Origin: Schlesneria sp.
GTDB taxonomy: Bacteria > Planctomycetota > Planctomycetia > Planctomycetales > Planctomycetaceae
Reading direction: 5' to 3'
DNA length: 64,000 nt
NCBI GenBank assembly: GCA_028291515.1
Contig: JAQGHU010000026.1
Coordinates: forward strand, 46,730 to 110,729
Of the stretch, positions 8,958 to 18,355 are shown piece by piece. The position numbers and the translations under genes are program-made. Position 1 is the stretch's first letter, and the number at the start of each line of letters is the position of its first letter. The notes beneath the pieces were generated by a model that had not been told where the DNA came from, ran no database searches, and saw only the letters and a list, made by a program, of their open reading frames with translations.

Positions 8958-10376
8958 TCACTTCAGAATTTGTGTCATTCCTGCTGTCAGAACATCGTCA
9001 ACTTCGGGCTCGCAAAATGCCACGCTGATCTCGTAACCTCCGTTGGGATATTCCTCTTTGACGGGGATGTACCAGGGGCCACCATCACCGTACGCGGCGG
9101 TACAGACGAAATTGTCAGGTTGCAGACGTTGAGCACGCAGTTGGTATTCGACGAACATTTCCGCCGGCAGATGCAGCAGTTTCGCAGATCCCAAGTGGAG
9201 GCAACTGAGGACGATCGGAAGCTGCCGTTCGGCACGCTGCAGCCAGGCAAGAGTGTATGACGATCTATTGCGATTCACGACGCTTTCCGACTTGTTGGCG
9301 ATGAGTTCAGCCAACGCCTGAGTTTGGAATGATGCTCGTGCCGGTGGCAGAACGTCGGCGGTCTTCCAGATCAGTTTCTCAGACTTCAACTCGGATCGTT
9401 CCAGTTGAGATTCCGACGCCACGATCCCGTCATACAGACGCTTGATCAGTGTCACTCGCGCTGCGTGCGAGCCATCGTTGTATTTTCCTGCCGCGACGTT
9501 TCCCGAGCACCCCGTGAAGTAAATGTGGCGACAACCAGGCTCGTCCTGTTGTCGCTGTTTGCGGGCCAGTCCGGCGAAGTCGCTGGTGCAGCGGCCATCG
9601 GCGTAGTAGCTCATCGGGTGCGTGGCGTAGTAGTGCAGCGATGCCACTTTCTGGTTGCCATCGAAGAACGCGATCGTCTTGCAGTAGGGATCGATCAGCC
9701 CTTCGGCCATTTCGATCAGCGACAGATCCTTGCACGAACTGCCGCGCATGGCGAGCACCGTCCCATTGTGATCGCGTTTGACTCGTCGATTCGACGCGAC
9801 ACCCACGACCTTGGCCTGTCCCCTGCCGATGTGCGTGACTGGCCGCGCTTGCACAATCGCCTGCTTGATCGCCGTCCGGCCTGCGTCCAGACATCGATTG
9901 AAGAAATCGGTCATCAGGATATGCGGCAGGTCACCTTCGGCTGCGACGATTCGTTCGGCTTCCAAACAGGCCATAGGAGCGTTGTGCTGATGCACGCATT
10001 GTACGGCGACGCGGTCGGGAGTTGTTCCAGCGGCCTCAGCCAGGGTAGCCCGCCATTGGAGGTGCGCTTCATTCAGCAATCCCGTCCAATCCACAGCGCA
10101 GAGCACAATCGGCTGGCCGGCACCAAGCAGGACAACCCCGACAGCTTCCAACTCGTCATCAATGACTTCAATCGGCTTGATCCAACCGCCACAACACGAA
10201 TGCCCCAAGGGGGGCGTCACATTGAATTTGAAGGGAGCAATCTGCAATGCCCCCGCAGATTCAGCCGCGGCCAGCGTTGCTGGAATCTGTAGACTCCAGC
10301 CAGCGGCCGTCGTAAGAACGGTTTGCTTCAGGAACTGGCGACGCGAGCAATCAGCAAGTGGCGATTCAAATCGCAT
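8958..10376 (-). CDS. Tat-exported neutral ceramidase-like protein
   Basis: The 472-residue protein starts with a twin-arginine signal (SRRQFLKQTVL, residues 11-21, then an AAG-rich hydrophobic stretch ending near ATLAAAES). The mature part resembles the N-terminal catalytic region of neutral/alkaline ceramidase-type proteins common in planctomycetes: a GWIKPIEVIDDELEA start, VQCVHQHNAP with paired histidines, a second HYYATHPMS histidine segment, and FTGCSGNVAAGKYNDG. These histidines would bind the zinc. Real substrates of the planctomycete branch are not established. It stands alone between an FHA gene and a kinase-like gene read the same way. Confidence 0.7.
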   Translation of the reverse strand: MRFESPLADCSRRQFLKQTVLTTAAGWSLQIPATLAAAESAGALQIAPFKFNVTPPLGHSCCGGWIKPIEVIDDELEAVGVVLLGAGQPIVLCAVDWTGLLNEAHLQWRATLAEAAGTTPDRVAVQCVHQHNAPMACLEAERIVAAEGDLPHILMTDFFNRCLDAGRTAIKQAIVQARPVTHIGRGQAKVVGVASNRRVKRDHNGTVLAMRGSSCKDLSLIEMAEGLIDPYCKTIAFFDGNQKVASLHYYATHPMSYYADGRCTSDFAGLARKQRQQDEPGCRHIYFTGCSGNVAAGKYNDGSHAARVTLIKRLYDGIVASESQLERSELKSEKLIWKTADVLPPARASFQTQALAELIANKSESVVNRNRSSYTLAWLQRAERQLPIVLSCLHLGSAKLLHLPAEMFVEYQLRAQRLQPDNFVCTAAYGDGGPWYIPVKEEYPNGGYEISVAFCEPEVDDVLTAGMTQILK

Positions 10377-10524
10377 AGTGCATTCCAGCGATCACGAACT
10401 CTGAACTCGCCGCTCACAAAACAGGAAGAGCTGGCAGTGTCTGCTGATTAGAACGGATCGCGTCGAGCACTGCACCTCCCAAGCAGGCCTGATCTTGGCA
10501 CATGAACGCGGTGGCGAATCGGTT

Positions 10525-11379
10525 TCATCCGCAAGAAATCGACCCGTCGATTTGATCGTCCGCGATTCGAACATTGCTGGCAACAGTGTTGTCGAGCAAA
10601 GCAATGTCCGCTGGCGCGTCAAACAAACCTGTCGAGATTGTCCACGTGTAGATTGAGCCCCGACCGGATGGATGCACCACGGTGATCTCGCCACCGAGAA
10701 ATTGAGCGACTCTTTGCGAGATTGCCAACCAAATGCCCACAGTACCTTTTTTCTGCGGTACGCCGTGATGGGCCGGAACACTTGTTCCGGCCAAGATTCC
10801 GAATTGCTGTCTGACGGGGTTCGTCCCAGTATCGTTCACGTCAATGACCAACACCGATTGGCAATTGGGTGTGCTGTCGACCATTCGGAGTACGACTTTG
10901 AGACCGCCGGTTTCGGTCACTCGAATTGCATTTCCGATAAGTGTGAACAAGATCTGCCGCAGGCGCGCGGGATCGGAGTAGATGATTGGCGGCACGAGTC
11001 CGCTTGCCTCGGCGGCTAGTGACAGATTCTTCGCTTGAGCCAATTCATGAAGCGCCGCCAGTGTCTCGTCCACCAAGCGAGTCGGATCGACGCGCGCCTT
11101 CTCAACGTGGGACTCGCCTGACTCCATTTTTGAAAACTCATGAATATCGTTCATCAGCGTCATCAATTGGCGACCAGTTTGCTTGATGGTCCCCAAATAG
11201 GCCTGACGAGTATCGATAGACAAATCGCGATTGAATAGCAGATCGACATATCCCAACATCGATTGCAGCGGAACTCGGACCTCTTCAGACAGAATAGTCA
11301 GGAATTCGCCTTGGCCCGAAGGCAAGCTCTCCGCTTCAGTGATCTGATCCGATAAGACGTTGTCACTAGCGAGGCTCAT
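10525..11379 (-). CDS. degenerate histidine-kinase-like protein lacking the phospho-acceptor His
   Basis: The 284 residues align with a HisKA plus HATPase_c core but key positions are changed. The H-box, normally S-H-E-x-R-T-P-L, reads SEEVRVPLQSMLGY, so Glu32 (codon 11284-11286) sits at the phosphorylated histidine. The N-box keeps its Asn (LIGNAIRVTETGG); the G1 box is DVNDTGTNP rather than DxGxG; the G2 region is GTVGIWLAISQRV. There is no sensor domain or membrane segment. It is divergent from the PAS-kinase array starting at 12033. It may be a regulatory pseudokinase that dimerises with a real kinase; catalytic activity is unlikely. The reading frame is intact, so it is not simply decaying. 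Confidence 0.78.
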   Translation of the reverse strand: MSLASDNVLSDQITEAESLPSGQGEFLTILSEEVRVPLQSMLGYVDLLFNRDLSIDTRQAYLGTIKQTGRQLMTLMNDIHEFSKMESGESHVEKARVDPTRLVDETLAALHELAQAKNLSLAAEASGLVPPIIYSDPARLRQILFTLIGNAIRVTETGGLKVVLRMVDSTPNCQSVLVIDVNDTGTNPVRQQFGILAGTSVPAHHGVPQKKGTVGIWLAISQRVAQFLGGEITVVHPSGRGSIYTWTISTGLFDAPADIALLDNTVASNVRIADDQIDGSISCG

Positions 11380-12032
11380 CGCGGACTTTCAAAAGGCGAA
11401 TGCCGAATTGTGTATTTTGTTTGTCGAGCGGAATCAGACAACAGTCCCGTTCCACTGCAGTTCAGATGCAGCGAGACGGATGCTGATGCGCGTGATTGGA
11501 CCTTGTTAGAGACTCCGAAAACGGCATCAGAATGGCGATCAGTCGTGGCGCGGGGCGAGCGGCGAAGACGAAGTGGCCACCCGAGCTCCCCAACTGCACG
11601 TCACCCCTCCGGTATAAGTATCGGCGGTTAAACGAGTAATCCGAACTGCGTGGTCGCATTTTGTGGTAATCCACTTACCGTTTCATTATTGCCCACTAGT
11701 CGTGATCCTTAGAACACTGTCAGAGAGCGAACACTTCAGCCAGGCATTTTTGGCGACTAACGCAGCCAGCTTATCGTGCATTTCGTATGACGGTGTGGTT
11801 TACCACGCAGCTCAACCTTGCGTGCATCAAGCATGCGTCGAGAGAATGCCGTCCGTATTCAGGACTATGACCATGGGTGGAAAACTTCACCGCAGTGGTC
11901 CACCGTTTGCATTCGGGCGATCCAATACGGGCCTGGATTTTCGTGCAATGTAGCGGTGAACGGGACAAGACTCCCTCCAGGTCCGAGATACTTACTAAGT
12001 TAGTGCGTCGCCGTTTCCTGAATCCGCCAAGC
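11380..12032. other. intergenic region between divergent signalling genes
   Basis: About 650 bp separate the kinase-like gene (minus) from the PAS kinase (plus). An in-frame upstream start at 11877 could add 52 residues to the PAS kinase, but that leader does not resemble a PAS domain. I see no confident additional gene, promoter hexamers or operator, though promoters for both directions must lie here. Confidence 0.4.
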
Positions 12033-14000
12033 ATGAACGAGAGCCCGAGCGCAAAGTCCTCCAACCAGTTTGCTGCCGAGAAGAACGAGCGATCTCGTCT
12101 TGCGGAGTCAGCGGAGTTGCGGCGCGTCTTAGATGCAGCGACCCACGTCGGCATTATTCGACTGAATACGGACGGTCACGTCTTAGATTTCAATACCGGC
12201 GCAGAAATGCTGCTCGGCTATACGGCCGATGAGATCATTGGCCGCCCGATGGAGGCATTCCATCTGGGATCGGAAGTGGCGGCCTTCCGGCACGAATTGT
12301 TCGAGAAATTCCATCAGGAGTTTCCAGGCTTCAGCGCGTTCGTCGTCAGCGCTCGACAGGGTGGATGCGATGATCGCGAGTGGACCTTCGTCTGCAAGGA
12401 TGCAACCCACTTGTTCGTGAAACTGGCTGTCACCGCCATCCGAGATTGCCGCGGGGTGACAGATGGGTTTTTGGCCGTCGCGACAGACATCACGGAGCGA
12501 GTCCGCACGGAACAACGCCTCCGCAATATCATTGAGGCGACGCCAAGCGGGATGGTGATGGCAAGTCCGCGCGGGCGAATTACTCTGGTCAATCGAGCTG
12601 CCGAAGCGATGTTCGGCTACAGCCGGTTGGAACTCATTGGTGAACCAATCGATCGACTCCTACCAGCCGCGATTGATAGCGAGCAGGCATTCGATCGATT
12701 CCCACAATCGAGGCCAGACGATCCGACAGTTGTGGCAGAACTTATTGTCGCGGGTATTCGACGCGACGGCACCCAGTTTCCCGTCGAGGTCACTCTTAGC
12801 CCAATCGACACAGCGGACGGAAGCGATGTGATCATCGCTGTGATCGATGCTTCAGAGCGCAACAGCGCGATGGATTCTCTCAAAGAAAGCGAAGAACGAT
12901 TTCGCGAGCTGGCCGAGACCGTACATGAAGTGTTCTGGCTGATCGATGCCAAGAGCGGCCGCATTCTATATGTCAGCCCCGCCTACGACAGCATCTGGGG
13001 GGAATCGGGCGAAACTCTGTACGAAAACCCGCTGGAATGGTCCAAGGCGATTCATCCAGATGATCAGGACCGTGTGAAAAGGCTCTTCGCTGCTTCGCTT
13101 CGCACCGGAGAATTCGACACGGATTTTTGCCTGGTCCGTGCCGACGGCGCCAATCGCTGGATTCATTCGCGCGCGTTTCCCGTTCGGGCAGAAGATGGTA
13201 CCGTCATCCGTCTGGTGGGTGTTTCAGAAGATATCACGCTCCGCAAAAAGATGGAGCAGGCTCTGCTGACATCCAACGAAGAACTCGAAGCCTTCTGCTA
13301 CTCGGTCTCGCACGACTTGCGGGCCCCTCTGCGACATGTCGTCGGATTCTCGCAAGCCGTCATCGAAGACTATGGCGATAAACTCGACGATGAAGGCAAG
13401 GAAATGCTCGACATGATTCGCGAAGCGACTCATAAGATGGGAGCGTTGATCGACGATTTGTTGGCGCTGTCGCGCGTCAGTCGTCGCGAGATGCAAATTG
13501 AGGAAATCAATCTGACGCAGATGTTCGCCGACATCGTTGACGAACTGAAGGGGAACTATTCGAATCGCCACCTGAACTTCAGTGTCGCTGATCGAATGGT
13601 CACTCTCGGTGACCGTCGAATGCTACGCCTGGCGCTCTTTAACCTGCTCGACAACGCGGTGAAGTATTCGGCGCTCAAGAACCCGGCGGTGATCGAGTTT
13701 GGGTCGAGCAGTTCCACAACGGGACCGGTCTTCTTCGTTCGGGACAATGGCACAGGCTTCGACGAAAAATACTGCAACAAGTTATTCGTGCCATTTCAAC
13801 GACTGCATCGCGATGAAGAATTTGCAGGAACAGGGATTGGCTTGGCGATCGTCAAGCGAGTTGTCAATCGTCACGGGGGAAGAGTGTGGGCCGAAGGCGT
13901 CAAAGGGCAGGGCGCGATCTTTTCCTTCACGATCGGCCGAGAACTCCGTCTGAATACGACAGACCACAAGGACTCACTGCCGCGTAAAGCAAAAGTCTAG
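12033..14000 (+). CDS. triple-PAS sensor histidine kinase (phytochrome-kinase-like transmitter)
   Basis: The 655-residue soluble kinase starts at the ATG 12033 (an ATG at 11877 is in frame but gives a non-homologous leader). It has three PAS modules: about 28-150, 150-275 (with LVNRAAEAMFGYS) and 285-410 (YVSPAYDSIWGES, IHPDDQDRV, and a PAC-like WIHSRAFPV end). Then comes HisKA with an intact H-box (SVSHDLRAPLRHVVGFSQ) and HATPase_c with LFNLLDNAVKYS, RDNGTGFD and GTGIGLAIVKRVV. No membrane helix is present, so it senses a cytoplasmic signal. The transmitter type is the one usually paired with Rcp1-like stand-alone receivers, and such a gene is 77 bp downstream. Confidence 0.9.
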   Translation: MNESPSAKSSNQFAAEKNERSRLAESAELRRVLDAATHVGIIRLNTDGHVLDFNTGAEMLLGYTADEIIGRPMEAFHLGSEVAAFRHELFEKFHQEFPGFSAFVVSARQGGCDDREWTFVCKDATHLFVKLAVTAIRDCRGVTDGFLAVATDITERVRTEQRLRNIIEATPSGMVMASPRGRITLVNRAAEAMFGYSRLELIGEPIDRLLPAAIDSEQAFDRFPQSRPDDPTVVAELIVAGIRRDGTQFPVEVTLSPIDTADGSDVIIAVIDASERNSAMDSLKESEERFRELAETVHEVFWLIDAKSGRILYVSPAYDSIWGESGETLYENPLEWSKAIHPDDQDRVKRLFAASLRTGEFDTDFCLVRADGANRWIHSRAFPVRAEDGTVIRLVGVSEDITLRKKMEQALLTSNEELEAFCYSVSHDLRAPLRHVVGFSQAVIEDYGDKLDDEGKEMLDMIREATHKMGALIDDLLALSRVSRREMQIEEINLTQMFADIVDELKGNYSNRHLNFSVADRMVTLGDRRMLRLALFNLLDNAVKYSALKNPAVIEFGSSSSTTGPVFFVRDNGTGFDEKYCNKLFVPFQRLHRDEEFAGTGIGLAIVKRVVNRHGGRVWAEGVKGQGAIFSFTIGRELRLNTTDHKDSLPRKAKV

Positions 14001-14077
14001 ATCTTCAAATCTCCCTGCGGTTTGGTAAACAATCTGAAGTTGATCTAACTAGTTGGCCTATTTCTTCTGGAGTTATT

Positions 14078-14512
14078 GTGGCAGTCAAGGACATTGTCAT
14101 CATCGAAGATGATCCCAAGGATGAAAAGTTGATGTTGCGAGCGTTTCGCAAAATCAACCTGAAGAACCCCTTGATCATCCTGCGCGACGGTGAGGAGGCG
14201 CTGGAGTTCTTTCAGGCACGCGGACGGTACAGCGATCGTAACCCTCAAGAGCTGCCTGCCGTCGTCATGCTGGACCTGAAGCTTCCGAAGGTCGATGGGC
14301 TGCAGGTTCTGGAAGCGTTGCGTGCCGATCCCAACACGCAAAAGCTTCCAATCGTCATTCTGACATCATCCGATGAGCAGACGGACAAGTTGAAAAGTTA
14401 TGGCTTGGGTGCCAACAGTTACGTGCGAAAGCCAATCGATTTTGCAGACTTCTGCGAGGCGGTGGCTCAACTGGGAATCTATTGGACGATGCTGAACGAA
14501 CCGCTGGAGTAG
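14078..14512 (+). CDS. stand-alone CheY/Rcp1-like response regulator
   Basis: The 144-residue receiver-only protein carries the acidic pair IIEDDPKDEK, the phospho-acceptor in VVMLDLKLPKVDG, the Thr/Ser in VILTSSDE and Lys in YVRKPIDF. The long insertion around EFFQARGRYSDRNPQ is typical of Rcp1-type receivers partnered with phytochrome-like kinases. The start is GTG at 14078. It lies between two kinase genes (77 bp after the first, 18 bp before the second) and probably relays phosphate from one to the other. No output domain is present. Confidence 0.92.
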   Translation: MAVKDIVIIEDDPKDEKLMLRAFRKINLKNPLIILRDGEEALEFFQARGRYSDRNPQELPAVVMLDLKLPKVDGLQVLEALRADPNTQKLPIVILTSSDEQTDKLKSYGLGANSYVRKPIDFADFCEAVAQLGIYWTMLNEPLE

Positions 14513-14530
14513 CGGTGCGTTCGCGTTGGA

Positions 14531-16060
14531 ATGGAGCAAAGTGTGACGGGCCCCGTTGCCAGACTGCTGATCGTTGAAGACCTGAAAGAGGACGCGGTCT
14601 TACTCAACCGCGCGGTGCAACGTCACGGATTCAGCACCGAGTGGGAGCAGGTTCAGACCTTGGAAGAACTGGCCGCAGCACTGGACCGGCAGCCCGATGT
14701 CGTGCTGGCTGACTATTGCCTGCCGAGCTTGACGCTGGAAGATATCTTGACGCAGGTGCGTCGGCACCCGCATCCACTGCCAGTCATCGTGGTTTCGGGG
14801 GTGATCGGCGAGGAAATTGCCGCGGAAACGATTCGGATGGGAGCGGTCGATTATGTCATGAAGGATCGCCTGCAGCGACTAGGACCGGCTGTAGAGCGGG
14901 CTTTGAATGAGGCACGGCATCGTCGACGCGAGCAGGAACTGGAAGCCGAATTACAACTGCGCAATATGGCATTCGCGTCCATTGCCGACGGCGTGGTGAT
15001 CATCGATGCTCGCTCTGCCGAGCATCCGATCGACGACTGCAACCCCGCCTTTGAAAAGATGTTCGGCTATCGGCGCGACGAATTGATCGGCAAGAGCTTT
15101 TTCTTCATGGCGGACCCTGGCACTGATCACCTGGCGATTGCTCAGATGCGCCAGGCGATCGTCAGTTTTGCAGCGTTCATGGGAGACGTAGACTACCGAC
15201 GCCGCGATGGTTCCCAGATCTATACGAACGTCAAGATCCAGCCGTTCTGCGATGATTCGGGAAATATGACGCGGTTCGTCGCGGTCTTTCGAGATGTCAC
15301 CGATCAGCGCGAAGCCGCGGCTCGGGAAGCGCGACACGTCGTGGCCCTGGCTCACTTCGAGCGTCTGAAGTCTGTCGGTGAAATGGCATCGGGCCTGGCC
15401 CACGAACTGAATCAACCGCTGACCGCTCTCGTCGTCCAGTCCGAGACCGCAGCGACGTTGGCCAGTCACATGCGCGGCTCCAACAAGGATCTGTTGCAGG
15501 TGGCTTTAGAGGCCATCACGAGTCAGGCAACCCGTGCCGGCGCTATCATCGAGGGCCTGCGGCGAATGGTTAAGAAGTCCGATCCGTCCCGCTCGACGAT
15601 TCACATCGAAGACGTGGTGCGCGACACGCTGAGGATCATGGACCATGAGTTTCGCCAGAATCAGGTGCAGGTGGTTGTTCGCGAACAATGTGGTCTGCCC
15701 ACCATTCTGGCGGATCGAATCCAGATTCAGCAGGTTATCATTAATCTGATTCGTAATGCCGTCGAGGCAATGGATGAAACCGCACCGGAATTAAGGAAGG
15801 TAGAGATCTCGTGCGATCAAGTCGGCCGTGACAATCGCAGCTACGTGGTGGTATCGGTGTCGGATCACGGACGCGGGATCCCTCCGGATCAGATGGCGCG
15901 ATTGTTCGAGAAGTTCTATACGACCAAGCAAAACGGAATCGGTCTTGGACTGGCGATCTGTCGATCAATTGTCGAATACCACGAGGGATCAATCGAATGT
16001 CGTCGCAACGCCGATGTCGGCGTGACATTCATGTTCTCCCTGGTGGCGAGTGGAGAATGA
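14531..16060 (+). CDS. REC-PAS-histidine kinase (FixL-like transmitter)
   Basis: The 509-residue hybrid begins with a receiver domain (LLIVEDLKEDAVLL, VVLADYCLP with the acceptor Asp, VVSGVIGEE, DYVMKDRL). A PAS domain (about 140-260, NPAFEKMFGYRRDELIGKS) follows, then a HisKA segment with intact H-box (GLAHELNQPLTALVV) and HATPase_c (INLIRNAVEAMDE, VSDHGRGIPPDQ, GIGLGLAICRSIV). The H-box type is that of FixL/NtrB-like kinases. The N-terminal receiver could accept phosphate from the upstream kinase or single receiver. Its stop overlaps the start of the FixJ-like gene by 4 bases (ATGA at 16057), strong evidence for a translationally coupled pair. Confidence 0.92.
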   Translation: MEQSVTGPVARLLIVEDLKEDAVLLNRAVQRHGFSTEWEQVQTLEELAAALDRQPDVVLADYCLPSLTLEDILTQVRRHPHPLPVIVVSGVIGEEIAAETIRMGAVDYVMKDRLQRLGPAVERALNEARHRRREQELEAELQLRNMAFASIADGVVIIDARSAEHPIDDCNPAFEKMFGYRRDELIGKSFFFMADPGTDHLAIAQMRQAIVSFAAFMGDVDYRRRDGSQIYTNVKIQPFCDDSGNMTRFVAVFRDVTDQREAAAREARHVVALAHFERLKSVGEMASGLAHELNQPLTALVVQSETAATLASHMRGSNKDLLQVALEAITSQATRAGAIIEGLRRMVKKSDPSRSTIHIEDVVRDTLRIMDHEFRQNQVQVVVREQCGLPTILADRIQIQQVIINLIRNAVEAMDETAPELRKVEISCDQVGRDNRSYVVVSVSDHGRGIPPDQMARLFEKFYTTKQNGIGLGLAICRSIVEYHEGSIECRRNADVGVTFMFSLVASGE

Positions 16061-16701
16061 GAATGGGGCATTCGCTGGGGTCAACGGTCTTTATCGTTGA
16101 CGATGATGTGGCCGTTGTCGATGCCATTGAAGGGGTCTGTCGGCTGATGAAGTGGCCGGTCGAGCGATACAGTTCGGCCGAGGGGTTCCTGACATCCGGC
16201 TTTCAGTGCAAGTCCGGGTGCCTGGTTCTAGACCTGCAACTGCCCGGAATATCCGGGCTGGAACTGCAGGCCAAGCTGGCACGCACGGCGCGCGATGTCC
16301 CGGTCGTTCTCATTAGCGGACACGCGAATGTCGAATCGGCCGTCGTCGGCATGCGTAACGGGGCAGTTACGTTGCTTCAAAAGCCATTCAATTCCAGTCA
16401 GATCATTTCTGCCATCACGGAATCGATGGAGCGAATTGGAGGGAATCGCCCGTCTCTTCAACCGGACACCACCAGCACGCGGTCACTGCTGGCCAGGCTC
16501 ACTGCGGGCCAGCGACAGACTGCTCGGCTTGTCGTCGCCGGACACACGAACAAGCAGATCGCATCCGAACTCGGCATGAGCGTGCGCGGAGTGGAAGACC
16601 GCCGCAAGCGGCTCATGAATCACTTCAATGTTCGGTCGCTGGCAGAGTTTGTCGGACTGCTCAAGCCGCTTTTGGAACGTCCTGACCTCGACTTGCATTA
16701 A
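16057..16701 (+). CDS. FixJ/NarL-type response regulator (REC-LuxR)
   Basis: About 214 residues from the ATG at 16057, which overlaps the kinase stop. An upstream in-frame start at 15997 would lie inside the kinase gene. The receiver has FIVDDDVAVVD, LVLDLQLPGISG (acceptor Asp), VLISGHAN and LLQKPF. The C-terminal LuxR/GerE helix-turn-helix (about 145-205) reads LTAGQRQTARLVVAGHTNKQIASELG and then SVRGVEDRRKR at the recognition helix, read in two segments. FixJ proteins dimerise on phosphorylation and activate promoters. It is the output protein of this array; targets are not visible. Confidence 0.9.
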   Translation: MRMGHSLGSTVFIVDDDVAVVDAIEGVCRLMKWPVERYSSAEGFLTSGFQCKSGCLVLDLQLPGISGLELQAKLARTARDVPVVLISGHANVESAVVGMRNGAVTLLQKPFNSSQIISAITESMERIGGNRPSLQPDTTSTRSLLARLTAGQRQTARLVVAGHTNKQIASELGMSVRGVEDRRKRLMNHFNVRSLAEFVGLLKPLLERPDLDLH

Positions 16702-16754
16702 ATCCGGCTTATTCCCTGCGCGATCGCGGCTTTCTCCGACTGATCTTTCCGTCA

Positions 16755-16775
16755 TTTCCCCCGCAAGCGGGAATC
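16755..16775. terminator. small GC hairpin between convergent genes
   Basis: The sequence CCCGCAAGCGGG (16760-16771) forms a tight hairpin in the gap between the FixJ-like gene (+) and the desaturase gene (-). There is no clear T-run on either side, so it may be a short dispersed palindrome instead of a true terminator. Confidence 0.35.
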
Positions 16776-16965
16776 CAGCTAGCCGTGGAAAGATGGCGAT
16801 GCAGCACCGACCAAACTTGTCCCGCCGCGATTACTGGTCAGGTCTGGCGACGGAACTACGAGATTCTTGCCTCCGGGAGTGACCTGCGAATCGACTCCCG
16901 CCCTGCGCACACGGCCTCAGTTTGTTACATCGAAAAACGCGGTTCGACCACGTCAGGCGTCCGGA

Positions 16966-18018
16966 TTAGGATGCCATTGGCAACTGTTCGGTCTGCAGGT
17001 TGTGAGCGGACTCGCTCAGTTCAGGCTCTTCGCCCCATCGATTTGCACGCACGAAGGTGCCTAGATCGTTGACGCGAGTCCCGTGACGCCGCATCTCGGC
17101 CAACGCCGCACGAGCCACCATCTGCCGAAGATAAAACGGCTGGTTGATGACATAGTGGTGGATGATGTGCGTCTCACCGAAATTGAAGCAAAATAGCTGC
17201 ATCGGAAAAACGAGCCAGCTATTCAAAATCTGATTCTGGAAGAAAACTTCACGTTCTGGAATATCACCGTAGTAATGACTGTACGACGACATGACAACCA
17301 GGCAGGCTTGTCGCAATACATTGGGAAGAATCAGGAGGACAGTTAAGTCACGTGCCCACGGCCACCCCCACGCTGGCAACAGTTGGGCGGGGTCATAGGC
17401 AAATGTCCAGCCTTGCTGCAGCCGGACGTAACCGAAGAACGCTTCCCAAGTCCAGAAGAATACGCTGTAGGTTGGAATCGACAACAACGTCAAACGGAGC
17501 GGTTGAAAGTCGGGCACATCGCGCTTGATACTGGGAAACAGCAGAATACCGCCCATCGGATGAATCGTGACGAACAGTCGCAATAACCCAAACGGAAGCC
17601 CCAGACCGATGAGTCGTTCTTCAATGTCGGCCTCTTGTCCGCTGACAAGATGATGTTTCAGATGAATTCGACGTCGATACCAGGGATTCAGGCTCAGCTT
17701 GCTGAACCAGATCACGAAGAACATCCCATTCTGAACCCACGGCCGATCTCGAAAATACATGTCGTGGATCAGGTCATGTTCCAGTTCATGCAAAATCGAC
17801 AGCGGAAGCGCCATCAGGGGAATTGCGAGCCACCAGACAAGCGTTCCCTGCAGATAGAAGATAGTAACCGCGGCCATCGCCGCCAGACTCAGAACAAACA
17901 GGCTCAGCCCCAGAATGTCCTGCGAAGCAAGCCATTGGAATTTGGAGCGGAGTCGTTGTTCTTCAGCATGGATTACATCTCGAATGCAGCGGACGCGGTT
18001 CGGTGAACTTACTTCCAT
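16966..18018 (-). CDS. membrane fatty acid desaturase/hydroxylase family protein
   Basis: The 350-residue integral membrane protein has the three histidine clusters of the di-iron FA_desaturase superfamily: HELEHDLIH (about 78-86), HLKHH (about 118-122) and THIIHHY (about 293-299). Four or more hydrophobic segments fit the family topology. The enzymes use O2 and a reductant to desaturate or hydroxylate acyl chains or carotenoids. HELEH without the usual G-H spacing suggests a divergent branch (beta-carotene hydroxylase/DUF-type desaturases). It is convergent with the FixJ-like gene. Confidence 0.85.
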   Translation of the reverse strand: MEVSSPNRVRCIRDVIHAEEQRLRSKFQWLASQDILGLSLFVLSLAAMAAVTIFYLQGTLVWWLAIPLMALPLSILHELEHDLIHDMYFRDRPWVQNGMFFVIWFSKLSLNPWYRRRIHLKHHLVSGQEADIEERLIGLGLPFGLLRLFVTIHPMGGILLFPSIKRDVPDFQPLRLTLLSIPTYSVFFWTWEAFFGYVRLQQGWTFAYDPAQLLPAWGWPWARDLTVLLILPNVLRQACLVVMSSYSHYYGDIPEREVFFQNQILNSWLVFPMQLFCFNFGETHIIHHYVINQPFYLRQMVARAALAEMRRHGTRVNDLGTFVRANRWGEEPELSESAHNLQTEQLPMAS

Positions 18019-18111
18019 CTCGCCCTAACGCTTCTTCGAGGGATCATCAAACCGCGGTTCGCTCGGACGACACATCCATGGACGCAGAGAGACCTTGAAA
18101 CCTTAATCTTC

Positions 18112-18264
18112 TCAGATTCGGCCCATCAAAACTAGGATGAGCACCACGAGCAATAGCAATCCGGTCCCGCCGCTGGGGCCATACCCCCAATTGCGGGAAT
18201 ATCCATAGTGTGGCAGTCCACCAAGCAGGAGAATAATCAACACGATCAGCAGAATAGTTCCCAT
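18112..18264 (-). CDS. DUF3309 family small membrane protein
   Basis: A 50-residue ORF starting at the ATG complementary to 18262-18264 encodes an N-terminal hydrophobic helix (MGTILLIVLIILLLGGLP), a conserved centre YSRNWGYGPSGG and a second helix ending LVLMGRI. This is the classic DUF3309 pattern. Function is unknown. Such genes often lie near stress or envelope genes. It is read from the same strand as the desaturase (93 bp away) and the lipoprotein gene upstream. Confidence 0.88.
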   Translation of the reverse strand: MGTILLIVLIILLLGGLPHYGYSRNWGYGPSGGTGLLLLVVLILVLMGRI

Positions 18265-18355
18265 GATATTGGCTTTACGTTAGTTAGAGAATGTGTGCGG
18301 AGAGCAATTGCAAACCGCAGCGCTACGCCAGGGTTTCCGACGGCATCGAGAGGTT

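Noticed and set aside
9405..10292. 295-codon + strand ORF opposite the ceramidase-like gene
   Set aside because: Antisense shadow of a gene with clear Tat signal and histidine motifs; its own product is Arg/His-rich without hydrophobic or domain pattern.
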